Assembly: GCA_002435825.1 (NCBI GenBank)
Contig: DIVL01000010.1
Location: 15,028-48,589 of the forward strand
Length of the DNA stretch: 33,562 bases
Origin: Anaerolineaceae bacterium UBA6133
GTDB taxonomy: Bacteria > Chloroflexota > Anaerolineae > Anaerolineales > Anaerolineaceae
Reading direction: 5' to 3'
Part shown: piece after piece, positions 1-7,266 of the stretch
Position numbering within the stretch: the first letter of the stretch is position 1
Layout of the letters: each line of letters starts with the position of its first letter
Translations under genes and position numbers: made by a program
The notes under the pieces: model-generated
Databases searched by the model: none
Seen by the model: only the letters and a program-made list of their open reading frames with translations
What the model was told of the DNA's origin: nothing

Positions 1-2147
1 CCATCATGCAGACCTGTTTCTTTGCTATCAGCGGTGTTTTACCGCGCGATGAAGCACTGGCGCAGATTAAACACTCCATTGAGAAAACCTATGGCCGCAA
101 GGGTGAAGCCGTGGTGCGCAAGAACTTTGAAGCTGTGGACCAATCTGTGGCGAACATGCACCAGGTGGCATATCCTTCTGAGGTTTCCAGCAGCCACAAC
201 CGTCGTTCGCCTGTACCCGCAAACGCGCCTGTGTTTGTAAAGGAAGTTTTGGGCGAGATGATCAACCGCAATGGTGATGCGATCCCCGTCAGCAAACTTC
301 CAGACGATGGCACCTACCCGGTAGGCACCACCAAATGGGAAAAACGCAACATCGCGCTTGAGATTCCGATCTGGGAACCCAACCGGTGCATCCAGTGCGG
401 TCGTTGTTCGTTTGTATGCCCGCATGCAGCCATTCGCACCAAGGTTTATCCCAGCGAACTGCTCAAGGATGCCCCCGAAACCTTCAAGTCCACCGCTTCC
501 AAATTCCGCGAGTGGAAAGAGGGCTACTCCTGGACCGTCCAGGTTGCTCCCGAAGATTGTGTGGGCTGCGGCTTGTGCGTTGAGAACTGCCCGGGCAAAG
601 ATAAAGCCAACCCAGGGCGCCACGCCATCAACATGGGCGCTCAGACTCCTATCCGCGAAAGCGAAGCGAAAAACTGGGACTTCTTCCTCAACTTGCCGCT
701 CATCCCACGCGAAGAGATCTCGACCCACCTGGTCAAGAACTCTCAGCTGCTTGAGCCTCTGTTTGAGTTCTCGGGTGCCTGTGCCGGCTGCGGTGAGACG
801 CCTTATGTGCGCCTGGCAACCCAGTTGTTTGGTGACCGTATGCTGGTCGCGAATGCCACCGGCTGCTCTTCCATCTATGGCGGCAATCAACCGACTACTC
901 CCTGGTCAGCAAACTCGCTGGGAATGGGACCTGCCTGGTCGAACTCCCTGTTTGAAGACAATGCCGAGTTTGGCATGGGCATGCGCCTGACGGTTGATAA
1001 ATTTATGACCAATGCCAAGGAATTAGTGCAGAAGAATGCCGACCATATCGGTCGTGAGCTGGCAGATGAACTTTGCAACGCCAGCCAGAACGGTGAGGCG
1101 GAGATCAATGCCCAGCGTAAACGCGTCAAGCAATTGAAAGCACTGCTCAAGGACGAGCAGGAAGGCGAACTGCGCAATCTTTACAGCCTGGCAGATTACC
1201 TGGTTAAGAAGAGCGTTTGGATCATGGGCGGCGATGGCTGGGCTTACGATATTGGCTATGGCGGACTGGATCATGTTTTGGCTTCCGGACGCAATGTGAA
1301 CGTTTTGGTGCTTGATACCGAAGTCTACTCGAATACTGGTGGTCAGAGCTCCAAGGCTACCCCGCGTGCCGCAGTGGCGAAATTTGCAGCTGATGGCAAG
1401 GACAAACCCAAGAAAGACCTCGGCATGATTGCCATGACCTATGGAAATATCTATGTGGCGCGTGTGGCAATGGGCGCCAGCGATGCGCAAACCCTGCGTG
1501 CCTTCAACGAGGCAGATGCCTACGATGGTCCCTCCTTGATCATTGCTTACTCGCACTGCATCAGTCATGGCATCGATATGAAGAAGGGTCTTGTCCAACA
1601 GAAAATGGCAGTAAACTCCGGCGCATGGGTGCTTTATCGCTACGACCCACGCCTGGCTGCGGAAGGCAAGAACCCGCTGCAGATAGACTCAAGGGCTCCC
1701 AGCATCAACGTGGCGGATTACGCCTACAATGAGACCCGCTATCGCATGCTGCTTCAGCAGGATGAAGAACGCGCTGAAATGCTGATGAAGGGTGCGGAAG
1801 CCGACGCCAAACGCCGTTGGTCCCTCTATACGCAGATGGCGGAAATGGATTACTCGCAGATGGCGGCAACAACTAATGGCGTACCTCTGGTGCAGCCGAC
1901 TGTTGATCCCGAAAAGTCTGGCGAAACCAAGCCAACTGCCCCAAAATCAGCCGAAACCGCTGAAAGCGAAGCGGGCGCCAAGGCGTGCACACCGACTTCT
2001 GAAGCGTTTGCTGAAAGCGCACGCTCCGGGCCAAGCAGCGATCCGGCTGCGACAAATTGTGATCCACCCACTCCTAATGAAGCAGCGCTCAAAGCTGACG
2101 AAGAATTGAAGAGTGAGGACCACACCGCCTCGAGTGTAAAAGAATAA
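1..2147 (+). CDS. nifJ: pyruvate:ferredoxin (flavodoxin) oxidoreductase, C-terminal part (5'-truncated by window edge)
   Basis: Catalyses CoA-dependent oxidative decarboxylation of pyruvate to acetyl-CoA, passing electrons to ferredoxin; a cytoplasmic enzyme typical of anaerobes. The frame is already open at base 3, and the first in-frame Met (base 6) lies inside a conserved stretch of the family, so the true start is upstream. Numbering from that Met: two 4Fe-4S motifs, CIQCGRCSFVCP (C128, C131, C134, C138) and CVGCGLCVENCP (C185, C188, C191, C195). The TPP domain follows, with four cysteines placed as in single-chain enzymes to hold the proximal cluster (C259, C262, C287, C518), and the TPP/Mg region GDGWAYDIGYGG to YSNTGGQSSK (409-450). 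About 713 residues are present; family members are about 1,170-1,200. The last 80 or so residues are a low-complexity tail rich in Ala, Pro, Glu, Ser and Thr, beyond the usual end of the enzyme. A terminator follows within 20 nt. Confidence 0.96.
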   Translation, partial: IMQTCFFAISGVLPRDEALAQIKHSIEKTYGRKGEAVVRKNFEAVDQSVANMHQVAYPSEVSSSHNRRSPVPANAPVFVKEVLGEMINRNGDAIPVSKLPDDGTYPVGTTKWEKRNIALEIPIWEPNRCIQCGRCSFVCPHAAIRTKVYPSELLKDAPETFKSTASKFREWKEGYSWTVQVAPEDCVGCGLCVENCPGKDKANPGRHAINMGAQTPIRESEAKNWDFFLNLPLIPREEISTHLVKNSQLLEPLFEFSGACAGCGETPYVRLATQLFGDRMLVANATGCSSIYGGNQPTTPWSANSLGMGPAWSNSLFEDNAEFGMGMRLTVDKFMTNAKELVQKNADHIGRELADELCNASQNGEAEINAQRKRVKQLKALLKDEQEGELRNLYSLADYLVKKSVWIMGGDGWAYDIGYGGLDHVLASGRNVNVLVLDTEVYSNTGGQSSKATPRAAVAKFAADGKDKPKKDLGMIAMTYGNIYVARVAMGASDAQTLRAFNEADAYDGPSLIIAYSHCISHGIDMKKGLVQQKMAVNSGAWVLYRYDPRLAAEGKNPLQIDSRAPSINVADYAYNETRYRMLLQQDEERAEMLMKGAEADAKRRWSLYTQMAEMDYSQMAATTNGVPLVQPTVDPEKSGETKPTAPKSAETAESEAGAKACTPTSEAFAESARSGPSSDPAATNCDPPTPNEAALKADEELKSEDHTASSVKE

Positions 2148-2163
2148 AGCTTTGTAAGCTGAT

Positions 2164-2200
2164 AAAGCAGGGTCGCACCAATCGCGACTCTGCTTTTTTT
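2164..2200 (+). terminator. Rho-independent terminator of the pyruvate:ferredoxin oxidoreductase gene
   Basis: A 13-bp stem is formed by 2164-2176 (AAAGCAGGGTCGC) and 2184-2196 (GCGACTCTGCTTT), with one G-T wobble and a 6-nt loop, running into an unbroken T tract ending at 2200. It lies 16 nt after the stop codon and separates this gene from the ABC operon. Confidence 0.9.
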
Positions 2201-2280
2201 AATCTTTACAAGCGATGATTGGATCTGACAGAAATCATCAGGTATACGGCAATATCCTCATGAAAACTGATAAATACTTT

Positions 2281-2332
2281 GATCAAGGCTTTAATGATAT
2301 CAAGGCTTTAATGATCAAGGCTTTAATGATAT
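2281..2332. repeat. short tandem repeat, three copies of a 15-17 bp unit
   Basis: The core ATCAAGGCTTTAAT occurs three times in succession (2281-2295, 2296-2312, 2313-2327) and is followed by a partial GATAT. The middle copy carries two extra bases. It lies in the non-coding stretch 2201-2472. The same stretch also holds a TATAAT at 2354-2359 without a convincing -35 partner, and a hairpin (entered separately). Confidence 0.85.
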
Positions 2333-2420
2333 GAATATGGAGAACACTTAGGCTATAATTGAGATAAAGGACCCGTGACTATATTACAGAAAATCTGACA
2401 CGTAATCTAACTAGACAGGC

Positions 2421-2454
2421 GTTACAGATTAAGGGCGACAACTTAGTCTGTAAC
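2421..2454 (+). promoter_or_regulatory. 13-bp inverted repeat / leader hairpin upstream of the ABC operon
   Basis: GTTACAGATTAAG (2421-2433) and CTTAGTCTGTAAC (2442-2454) are complementary over 13 positions with one G-T wobble, around the 8-nt loop GGCGACAA. The 3' arm ends 18 nt before the ATG at 2473. No T tract follows, so it is not a classical terminator. It could be a dimeric repressor operator or a leader RNA hairpin limiting access to the weak ribosome site (AGAGAG). The structure is seen; its role is inferred. Confidence 0.6.
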
Positions 2455-2472
2455 ACCATTGAATAGAGAGTA

Positions 2473-3216
2473 ATGCATATTATTTGGAAATCAACTAAAC
2501 GATTATCACTTACGTGGCTAATTGCGACGTTTGTCTACACGACAGCCTTATTCTTTTCAATCAATTATTCAAGCAAGAATAGCTTGGTTTTATATCCGAT
2601 TCAACCATTTATCTTTGGTTCTGAACCGGTAGATTTGTTCTTCCCTTTATTTACGACTATCCCATTCGTCTGGCCAATATACTTTTTGAGAAAAGACAAC
2701 TTTCTTGAATATGTATCCATGCGGATCAAGCTCAATAAGTATCTGGTCTTTCAAACTTTGGCATCTCTGGCGCTATGCTTTGTGATGGTGCTGTTGGTGA
2801 ATTATTCAGGTTTTCTATTCTCTTTGCGTATGGCAAATATCTCCACTGGCGTGCAAGGACCTACCCTGACTGGCTATATTTTGGGTGAAATGCAATTGTT
2901 GGATCCACTCAAATTTGGATTGCTTTGGAGTTTCTACAAAGCCGTGATTGGATTGCTGATTTGTTCGCTCGGGATTATCTTTGCTTATTACGTTAAGAAC
3001 CTGTTTCTGATGTTCTTAGCGCCCTTCGCCCTGATTTTTTTAGAAAACTTTATAACCGGTGTTACCGGTTTAGCCAGGTTCAGTTTTACTACTACATATG
3101 TCCTCAACCGCCTTAGCCCCAGTGCCATGCTGCCCAAAAACCTTCTCGTCGGACTATCCACGTTCATCGGATTGACTATTATCACTCAAAGAGTTCTTGT
3201 TCACCATGAACGGTAA
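2473..3216 (+). CDS. ABC-2-like membrane permease subunit, six predicted TM segments
   Basis: A 247-residue, strongly hydrophobic protein. I see six candidate membrane segments, near residues 12-32, 54-73, 92-116, 142-172, 173-193 and 216-236. There is no signal peptide cleavage site and no soluble domain. I do not recognise a named family from sequence motifs; the permease call rests on the six-TM plan and on the ABC ATPase two genes downstream. The start ATG at 2473 has only a weak purine-rich ribosome site (AGAGAG). The reading frame overlaps the next gene, so the two are probably translationally coupled. Base composition is clearly AT-richer than the flanking housekeeping genes, consistent with acquisition by transfer. 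The transported substrate cannot be told; export of a peptide or antibiotic is the commonest role for such sets. Confidence 0.7.
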   Translation: MHIIWKSTKRLSLTWLIATFVYTTALFFSINYSSKNSLVLYPIQPFIFGSEPVDLFFPLFTTIPFVWPIYFLRKDNFLEYVSMRIKLNKYLVFQTLASLALCFVMVLLVNYSGFLFSLRMANISTGVQGPTLTGYILGEMQLLDPLKFGLLWSFYKAVIGLLICSLGIIFAYYVKNLFLMFLAPFALIFLENFITGVTGLARFSFTTTYVLNRLSPSAMLPKNLLVGLSTFIGLTIITQRVLVHHER

Positions 3217-4732
3217 AATTATTAAGTCAAAGGTCATCAATCTCTTCCTGGCGAACAAAGCGCTTTTGGCCTTGAATTTTTGTGTGCTTTGTTTCGTTGC
3301 AGGTTCTGCCAGGGCAACAGCGATCACCTATCATTTGGGGTTATTCGACTACGCACTGCTTGTTCTGGTGGATCATTATTACGTTTTGTACTGCCTGTTG
3401 CCGATTATGCTCGTGATTATCACAAAGCATCTCCGCAGCTTGAGTGACATTGAAAAAATAAGATATCGCAACACCAACCAAATGATGCGGATTGAGATTT
3501 TATCTTTCACCGTTTGGTTTACATTCTACTTATTCTCAAGTCTCCTGATTGTCTTGCTGATTGGCCTGCCAACTTTCAAACCGAATGTTTTCGCCGGGAA
3601 CTTTGGAGGTAGCAGTCACAATGAAATATTGCTCCTCTTAGGTGAGTACGCAGCCTTTTCGAAGATTCCAATCATATCTATTCTTGTAGCCCTGCTTTAT
3701 TATGGTTTTGGATTTACAACCTTGACCGCGATCTTATCATTGATCAACAATAAAAAGGGGTCGCGGGAGAGTGTCAGTGCTGCTGTGGTCATCTTGGTGC
3801 TTACATTCATCGGCTTTCATACGTCATTGTCAGAAAAATTACCCAACTTGTTTTTAAGTAATTACATTATCTTTCACCGCGGGCTTTTCATCAATGGACT
3901 GCCTTCGTTTCTGCTGACCGTTCTCACCGGGTTAGGTATAATCCTTTTTGCACTGGGTTACAGACCGCCAACAATTGCCAGGAACTCACTTCTTGGCGAA
4001 TTAACGATTTCCAGAAAGATGAAGCAAATTACTTTTCTTTTTATCAGCGGTCTGATTTTGATTGAATACTTCCAGTTGGTTTATGAAGGTAACTCTAACA
4101 TCCGGGATCTTGCAATCCGGTTCTTGTTAGGCACAAACACGGATTTTCAATCTTTCATCGGCTGGATCAAAATATGCTTAATTTACTTTTCACCGCTCTT
4201 TTTCGTAGGGGTTTCAATTTCGAAAATTAAACAGTATCAGGAACTGCCAATTTTTATGCGTTTTGAAAGCATTGCTAATTTGCGGTGGAACATTCTCCGG
4301 CAATACGCAGCCTTTGTTCTGCAATATGCAGGATTTATAGCAATTTTCCTGACCATTCTATTCATATTTGGGAAAAATTCCACTCCCATGTCTATGGCAT
4401 TATACGAATCCTTCGGCATTCAACTCACCACACCTCATTTCATCGGAAACATCTTTGTTTTTATTATCACCATGCTGTTCAACCTTGCGCTTTTTCTGAT
4501 GATCAGTCATGTAGCCAATGAAACAGTTGCATTTATAGGACTCATATCCTTGTCTTTTGTTAACTTGCTTGTGCCCGGCATTCATCTTTTCGAGATTAAT
4601 CCAGGCATCCTGATGTTCCTTGAAACTATACAACAAGGAGTGGCTTGGCTTTTAATTAAAGTTGCTCTGTTGTTAAGCATTTCATTTGGATTTTTATTTT
4701 TGGTTAGGAGGAGGATTCATGCCAATCATTAG
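3206..4732 (+). CDS. large multi-pass membrane protein, probable ABC exporter permease (about 12 TM)
   Basis: About 508 residues with roughly twelve hydrophobic segments spread over the whole length, about twice the number in the preceding protein. This suggests a duplicated or fused six-TM permease. No extracellular or cytosolic domain is obvious, and no named family is recognised. Two starts are possible: ATG at 3206 (chosen, about 12 nt after AAAGAG) or TTG at 3197. Either lies inside the end of the upstream gene (stop 3214-3216), giving an 11-20 nt overlap. The 3' end overlaps the ATPase gene by 14 nt. These double overlaps indicate one operon, with the three products made together as a membrane complex. 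Codon and base use are AT-rich like its two neighbours. Confidence 0.7.
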   Translation: MNGKIIKSKVINLFLANKALLALNFCVLCFVAGSARATAITYHLGLFDYALLVLVDHYYVLYCLLPIMLVIITKHLRSLSDIEKIRYRNTNQMMRIEILSFTVWFTFYLFSSLLIVLLIGLPTFKPNVFAGNFGGSSHNEILLLLGEYAAFSKIPIISILVALLYYGFGFTTLTAILSLINNKKGSRESVSAAVVILVLTFIGFHTSLSEKLPNLFLSNYIIFHRGLFINGLPSFLLTVLTGLGIILFALGYRPPTIARNSLLGELTISRKMKQITFLFISGLILIEYFQLVYEGNSNIRDLAIRFLLGTNTDFQSFIGWIKICLIYFSPLFFVGVSISKIKQYQELPIFMRFESIANLRWNILRQYAAFVLQYAGFIAIFLTILFIFGKNSTPMSMALYESFGIQLTTPHFIGNIFVFIITMLFNLALFLMISHVANETVAFIGLISLSFVNLLVPGIHLFEINPGILMFLETIQQGVAWLLIKVALLLSISFGFLFLVRRRIHANH

Positions 4733-5387
4733 ACTCACAGATGTATCAAAAAGGTTCAAAGAAAAAGTATTATATGAAGATGTAAACCTATCTGTTGAAG
4801 AGGGCGCGTGTGTCGGGATTGTTGGTGCAAATGGCAGCGGTAAGAGTGTGCTCTTCAAATTGATTACAGGACTGGAATCAGCAGACACCGGCACGATCCA
4901 TGTCAAAGGCAATCTCGTCGGCAAAGACCTGAACTTCCCTCAAGGGGTCGGCCTTTTTGTCAATCAGCCCGGATACATCCAATACTATGATGGTCTCACG
5001 AATCTGAAACTTCTCGCCGAAATTCAAAACAAGGTAGGGGAGGAGACGATCCGGTCGTTTATGCTCAAAGTACACTTGGACCCGGACGATAAGACAAAAG
5101 TTGCAAACTACTCTGCAGGCATGAAACAAAAATTGGGGATTGCTCAGGCCATCATGGAAGGTCAGGATATTGTTCTGCTTGACGAACCCTTTAATGCCCT
5201 TGACTATCAAACCAATAATGATGTAATGGAAATATTAGTTGACTTGAAAGGTCAGGGAAAAACCCTTTTAATGACCTCGCATCAACATGGTTACTTAGAA
5301 AAACTGTGTGATCATCTCTTTTTGATTGTGGATAAGAAATTAGTGGTATTTGATGAGGAAGTAAAGAGGAAGTACTTCGTTTTCTAG
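4719..5387 (+). CDS. ABC transporter ATP-binding protein
   Basis: Cytosolic ATPase that would power the two membrane proteins encoded just upstream. From the ATG at 4719 (222 residues): Walker A GANGSGKS at 36-43, Q-loop Gln83, signature YSAGMKQK at 131-138 (the variant common in drug and peptide exporter ATPases such as the BcrA type), Walker B IVLLDEP at 151-157, and H-loop His188. The start is set by the strong ribosome site AGGAGGAGG at 4706-4714; a longer frame from 4686 would add an unlikely hydrophobic leader. It overlaps the end of the upstream permease gene by 14 nt. The protein is at the short end for the family. In the same frame after its TAG stop, a further run of open codons (about 5403-5529) is seen. 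The substrate is unknown. Confidence 0.92.
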   Translation: MPIIRLTDVSKRFKEKVLYEDVNLSVEEGACVGIVGANGSGKSVLFKLITGLESADTGTIHVKGNLVGKDLNFPQGVGLFVNQPGYIQYYDGLTNLKLLAEIQNKVGEETIRSFMLKVHLDPDDKTKVANYSAGMKQKLGIAQAIMEGQDIVLLDEPFNALDYQTNNDVMEILVDLKGQGKTLLMTSHQHGYLEKLCDHLFLIVDKKLVVFDEEVKRKYFVF

Positions 5388-5402
5388 ATTTCTTTACATT
5401 GA

Positions 5403-5529
5403 ATTCTAAATCATTCACTTGAAATCAGAGATATCGAGAACCAGATTGTTAAATTATTGCCTATCGAAAAAATCGAACCAAGATTTCAGAGTTCGCTGGA
5501 AAATCTATTGCGATTAAAGGGAAACAAAT
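5403..5529 (+). pseudogene. possible orphan reading-frame remnant between the ABC ATPase and IS30
   Basis: After the TAG of the ATPase gene and one further in-frame TGA, the same frame stays open for about 40 codons. It encodes a charged, helix-like sequence (SLEIRDIENQIVKLLPIEK and onward to LLRLKGNK) and then TAA. There is no start codon or ribosome site. It may be a decayed C-terminal extension of the ATPase, a remnant of another gene, or chance. I could not match it to a family. Confidence 0.25.
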
Positions 5530-5560
5530 AAGAGAGAGAAGGAATTCAATAAAGACTTAG

Positions 5561-6611
5561 ATTCAACTAGTAAGTGCAATTGTTAGCCCGAAGAATATCT
5601 CAAAGGGAGTGGAATAATCAAGACATTTTCTAGGCCTAAGATTTAGTCGACCCATGATCCAAAGTTCTTCTTCAGCAGTGATTGTATCAAGATCTCTTTC
5701 TTTTGGAATGTACTGCCTGATCAAGCCGTTGGTGTTTTCATTAGTACCTCTTTCCCAGGATGCGTATGGATGAGCAAAGAAGAATTTTGCTGAGAGAGTT
5801 GTTGAGATAGATTGATGATTGGCGAATTCTTTCCCGTTATCAGAAGTGATGGTATAGAGATGCTCTACCCAATTCAGCAGCTCTGTGACCGTTTTCCCTA
5901 CCAATTCAGCGCTTTTGTGGCGGATGGTGCGCAGCAAAGTGAAGCGGGATTTACGCTCTGTCAGGGTCACAACAGCACCACGATGTCCTTTTCCAATGAT
6001 GGTATCAACTTCCCAGTCCCCACACCGGGAGCGCGTTTCAACAATCAGCGGGCGTGTTTCGATACTCTCCCGGTTAGGAATAATTCCTCTCCGATCATAG
6101 ATTCCCACCCGCTTGCGACGTTTTTTCTGGCAACGCAGGTGCCTGTAGAGATCGCCGCCAGCCCGTTTATCCTCATATACATGCTGATAAATATACTCAT
6201 GACTGACAGATTGAAGGTCATGCTTCGTCAACCATTTACTTATTTGTTCAGGACTCAGATCAAATCTCAATTTGTCTTCGATAACATTCCAGGTGGCTGC
6301 TGTGATCGTCCTTCTGACTTTATTCTTGCGCCTCTGGATCGCTTTGATCTGAGCTTGCTTGGGTCGGTATCCCCGCTGACCGCGATTACGTTTCAATTCT
6401 CTACTGATCGTCGCTGCACTCACATCAATTGCTCTAGCTATTTCTTTTTGATTGTGTCCCGTGTTCAAAAGTGCCTTAATCTGGTATCTTTGTTCTTGGG
6501 TGAGCTGAGTGTAATTTCGCATTTGTGCTCCTTTGACTTGTCGGTCCAGGAGCTTATGTTACCTCAGCTTGCCCCTTTTGACCTTTTCAAAGTTGCACTT
6601 ATGAGTTGAAT
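5561..6611 (-). mobile_element. IS30-family insertion sequence, apparently complete
   Basis: About 1.05 kb, bounded by imperfect terminal inverted repeats. The left end (5561 onward) reads ATTCAACTAGTAAGTGCAAT, and the right end, read on the minus strand from 6611, reads ATTCAACTCATAAGTGCAAC. Between them lies a single transposase gene on the minus strand. Family members usually make 2-3 bp target duplications. An AT dinucleotide flanks the ends if the repeats are taken to start at TCAACT, but the IR boundary makes this ambiguous. Inserted in AT-rich non-coding DNA downstream of the ABC operon. Confidence 0.92.
5563..6522 (-). CDS. IS30-family transposase
   Basis: A 319-residue DDE transposase, close to the normal family length and without frameshifts. 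The N-terminal helix-turn-helix spans about 5-50 (QRYQIKALLNTG, then QKEIARAIDVSAATISRELK). The catalytic core shows D173 (WEVDTIIGKG), D228 (TSDNGKEF) and E262 (ERGTNENTNG). The spacing of 54 and 33 residues fits the DD(33)E pattern of IS30. A good AGGAG ribosome site precedes the ATG. The stop codon (TGA at 5565-5563) lies inside the terminal inverted repeat, so the gene uses the element fully. All visible features suggest it could still be active. Confidence 0.96.
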   Translation of the reverse strand: MRNYTQLTQEQRYQIKALLNTGHNQKEIARAIDVSAATISRELKRNRGQRGYRPKQAQIKAIQRRKNKVRRTITAATWNVIEDKLRFDLSPEQISKWLTKHDLQSVSHEYIYQHVYEDKRAGGDLYRHLRCQKKRRKRVGIYDRRGIIPNRESIETRPLIVETRSRCGDWEVDTIIGKGHRGAVVTLTERKSRFTLLRTIRHKSAELVGKTVTELLNWVEHLYTITSDNGKEFANHQSISTTLSAKFFFAHPYASWERGTNENTNGLIRQYIPKERDLDTITAEEELWIMGRLNLRPRKCLDYSTPFEIFFGLTIALTS

Positions 6612-6834
6612 TCAAGAGAAAATTTGATATTCTTTCGCTACATTATGGCATTAATTCTATTTCTTCTTATTTCGCAATTACGTAGATGAGCAAGACCTCA
6701 TAAGTGTAAAAAAGCCTTCATGTAAAAAAGCCTTCACTTAAGTAGCTTCCCATGTGAGTTAGAATAGTACGACCATTTTTAGTTTATAGTAGTGTCGGAT
6801 TTTATTTTCCAAGCATCAGTTCACATTAACCAGA
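6612..6834. other. AT-rich non-coding stretch right of IS30
   Basis: No coding frame that I can support. It is AT-rich and contains an exact 16-bp tandem duplication (entered separately). Together with the pseudogene at 6835-7200 it separates the IS from dnaG. Confidence 0.6.
6705..6736. repeat. exact 16-bp tandem duplication
   Basis: TGTAAAAAAGCCTTCA occurs at 6705-6720 and immediately again at 6721-6736. It is flanked by AAGTG on the left and CACTT on the right, so the block can also fold back. It shares AAAGCCTT (AAGGCTTT on the other strand) with the tandem repeat at 2281-2332 on the far side of the ABC/IS island. Confidence 0.9.
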
Positions 6835-7200
6835 TTATTTCAATGACTGAATTAAGTCTTCATAAGAAGTCAATCTTTCAATTGACCAATCTTGAGTTGA
6901 AATCTTATACGTAATGGTGTTGTAATCGACTGGGTCCGCAGCTCGCAAGTACAAATAGGGTTGATCTTCAAACAATTGGATGTTTAATACATTATTGATA
7001 TTCGCAAGGCGAGTTTTTCACCGGTTCTCAAATCTGCACGATAGAGGTATCCATTGTCCGTTAGATCAGAAAAATACACATATTTATTGTCGCACGCATA
7101 ATACCCGATCTCAGCCTTCAAGACTTCGCTAATCTCATGAGAATCAAGGTGCCTAAACCTATCACGATGTGTAAACTTGTGCTTAACTAAGGTAAAATTA
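6835..7200 (-). pseudogene. decayed fragment of a beta-propeller-like (TolB/DUF5050-style) protein, frameshifted and 5'-truncated
   Basis: On the minus strand one frame ends at 6984 and encodes YYACDNKYVYFSDLTDNGYL followed by YRADLRTGEKLAL. Near 7010 the sense continues in another frame: LANINNVLNIQLFEDQPYLY, then LRAADPVDYNTITYKIST, to a stop at 6835. Joined, these read like one or two blades of a repeat protein (a 'Y-x-x-DL-x-TG-x' strand pair). The intact lipoprotein at 15791-17032 has similar strands (VYAIDLNTNKATLLIDN). No start is present; the 5' side runs into the dnaG promoter region. A sequencing error could explain the frameshift but not the missing N-terminus. Confidence 0.55.
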
Positions 7201-7266
7201 TCAAGGTGGGGTAGTGGAGTAACTATATTTTGAACCCTGAACCACACCAATAACCTGGAGTAGTGG

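Noticed and set aside
39..890. Long open frame on the minus strand, opposite the pyruvate:ferredoxin oxidoreductase gene
   Set aside because: It is antisense to strongly conserved iron-sulfur and TPP motifs and shows no family features of its own.
2354..2359. TATAAT as promoter of the ABC operon
   Set aside because: No -35 hexamer at 16-18 nt; listed only as a note because the transcript start cannot be placed.
5812..6609. 265-residue plus-strand frame across IS30
   Set aside because: Antisense to an intact transposase with DD(33)E residues; it is a shadow.
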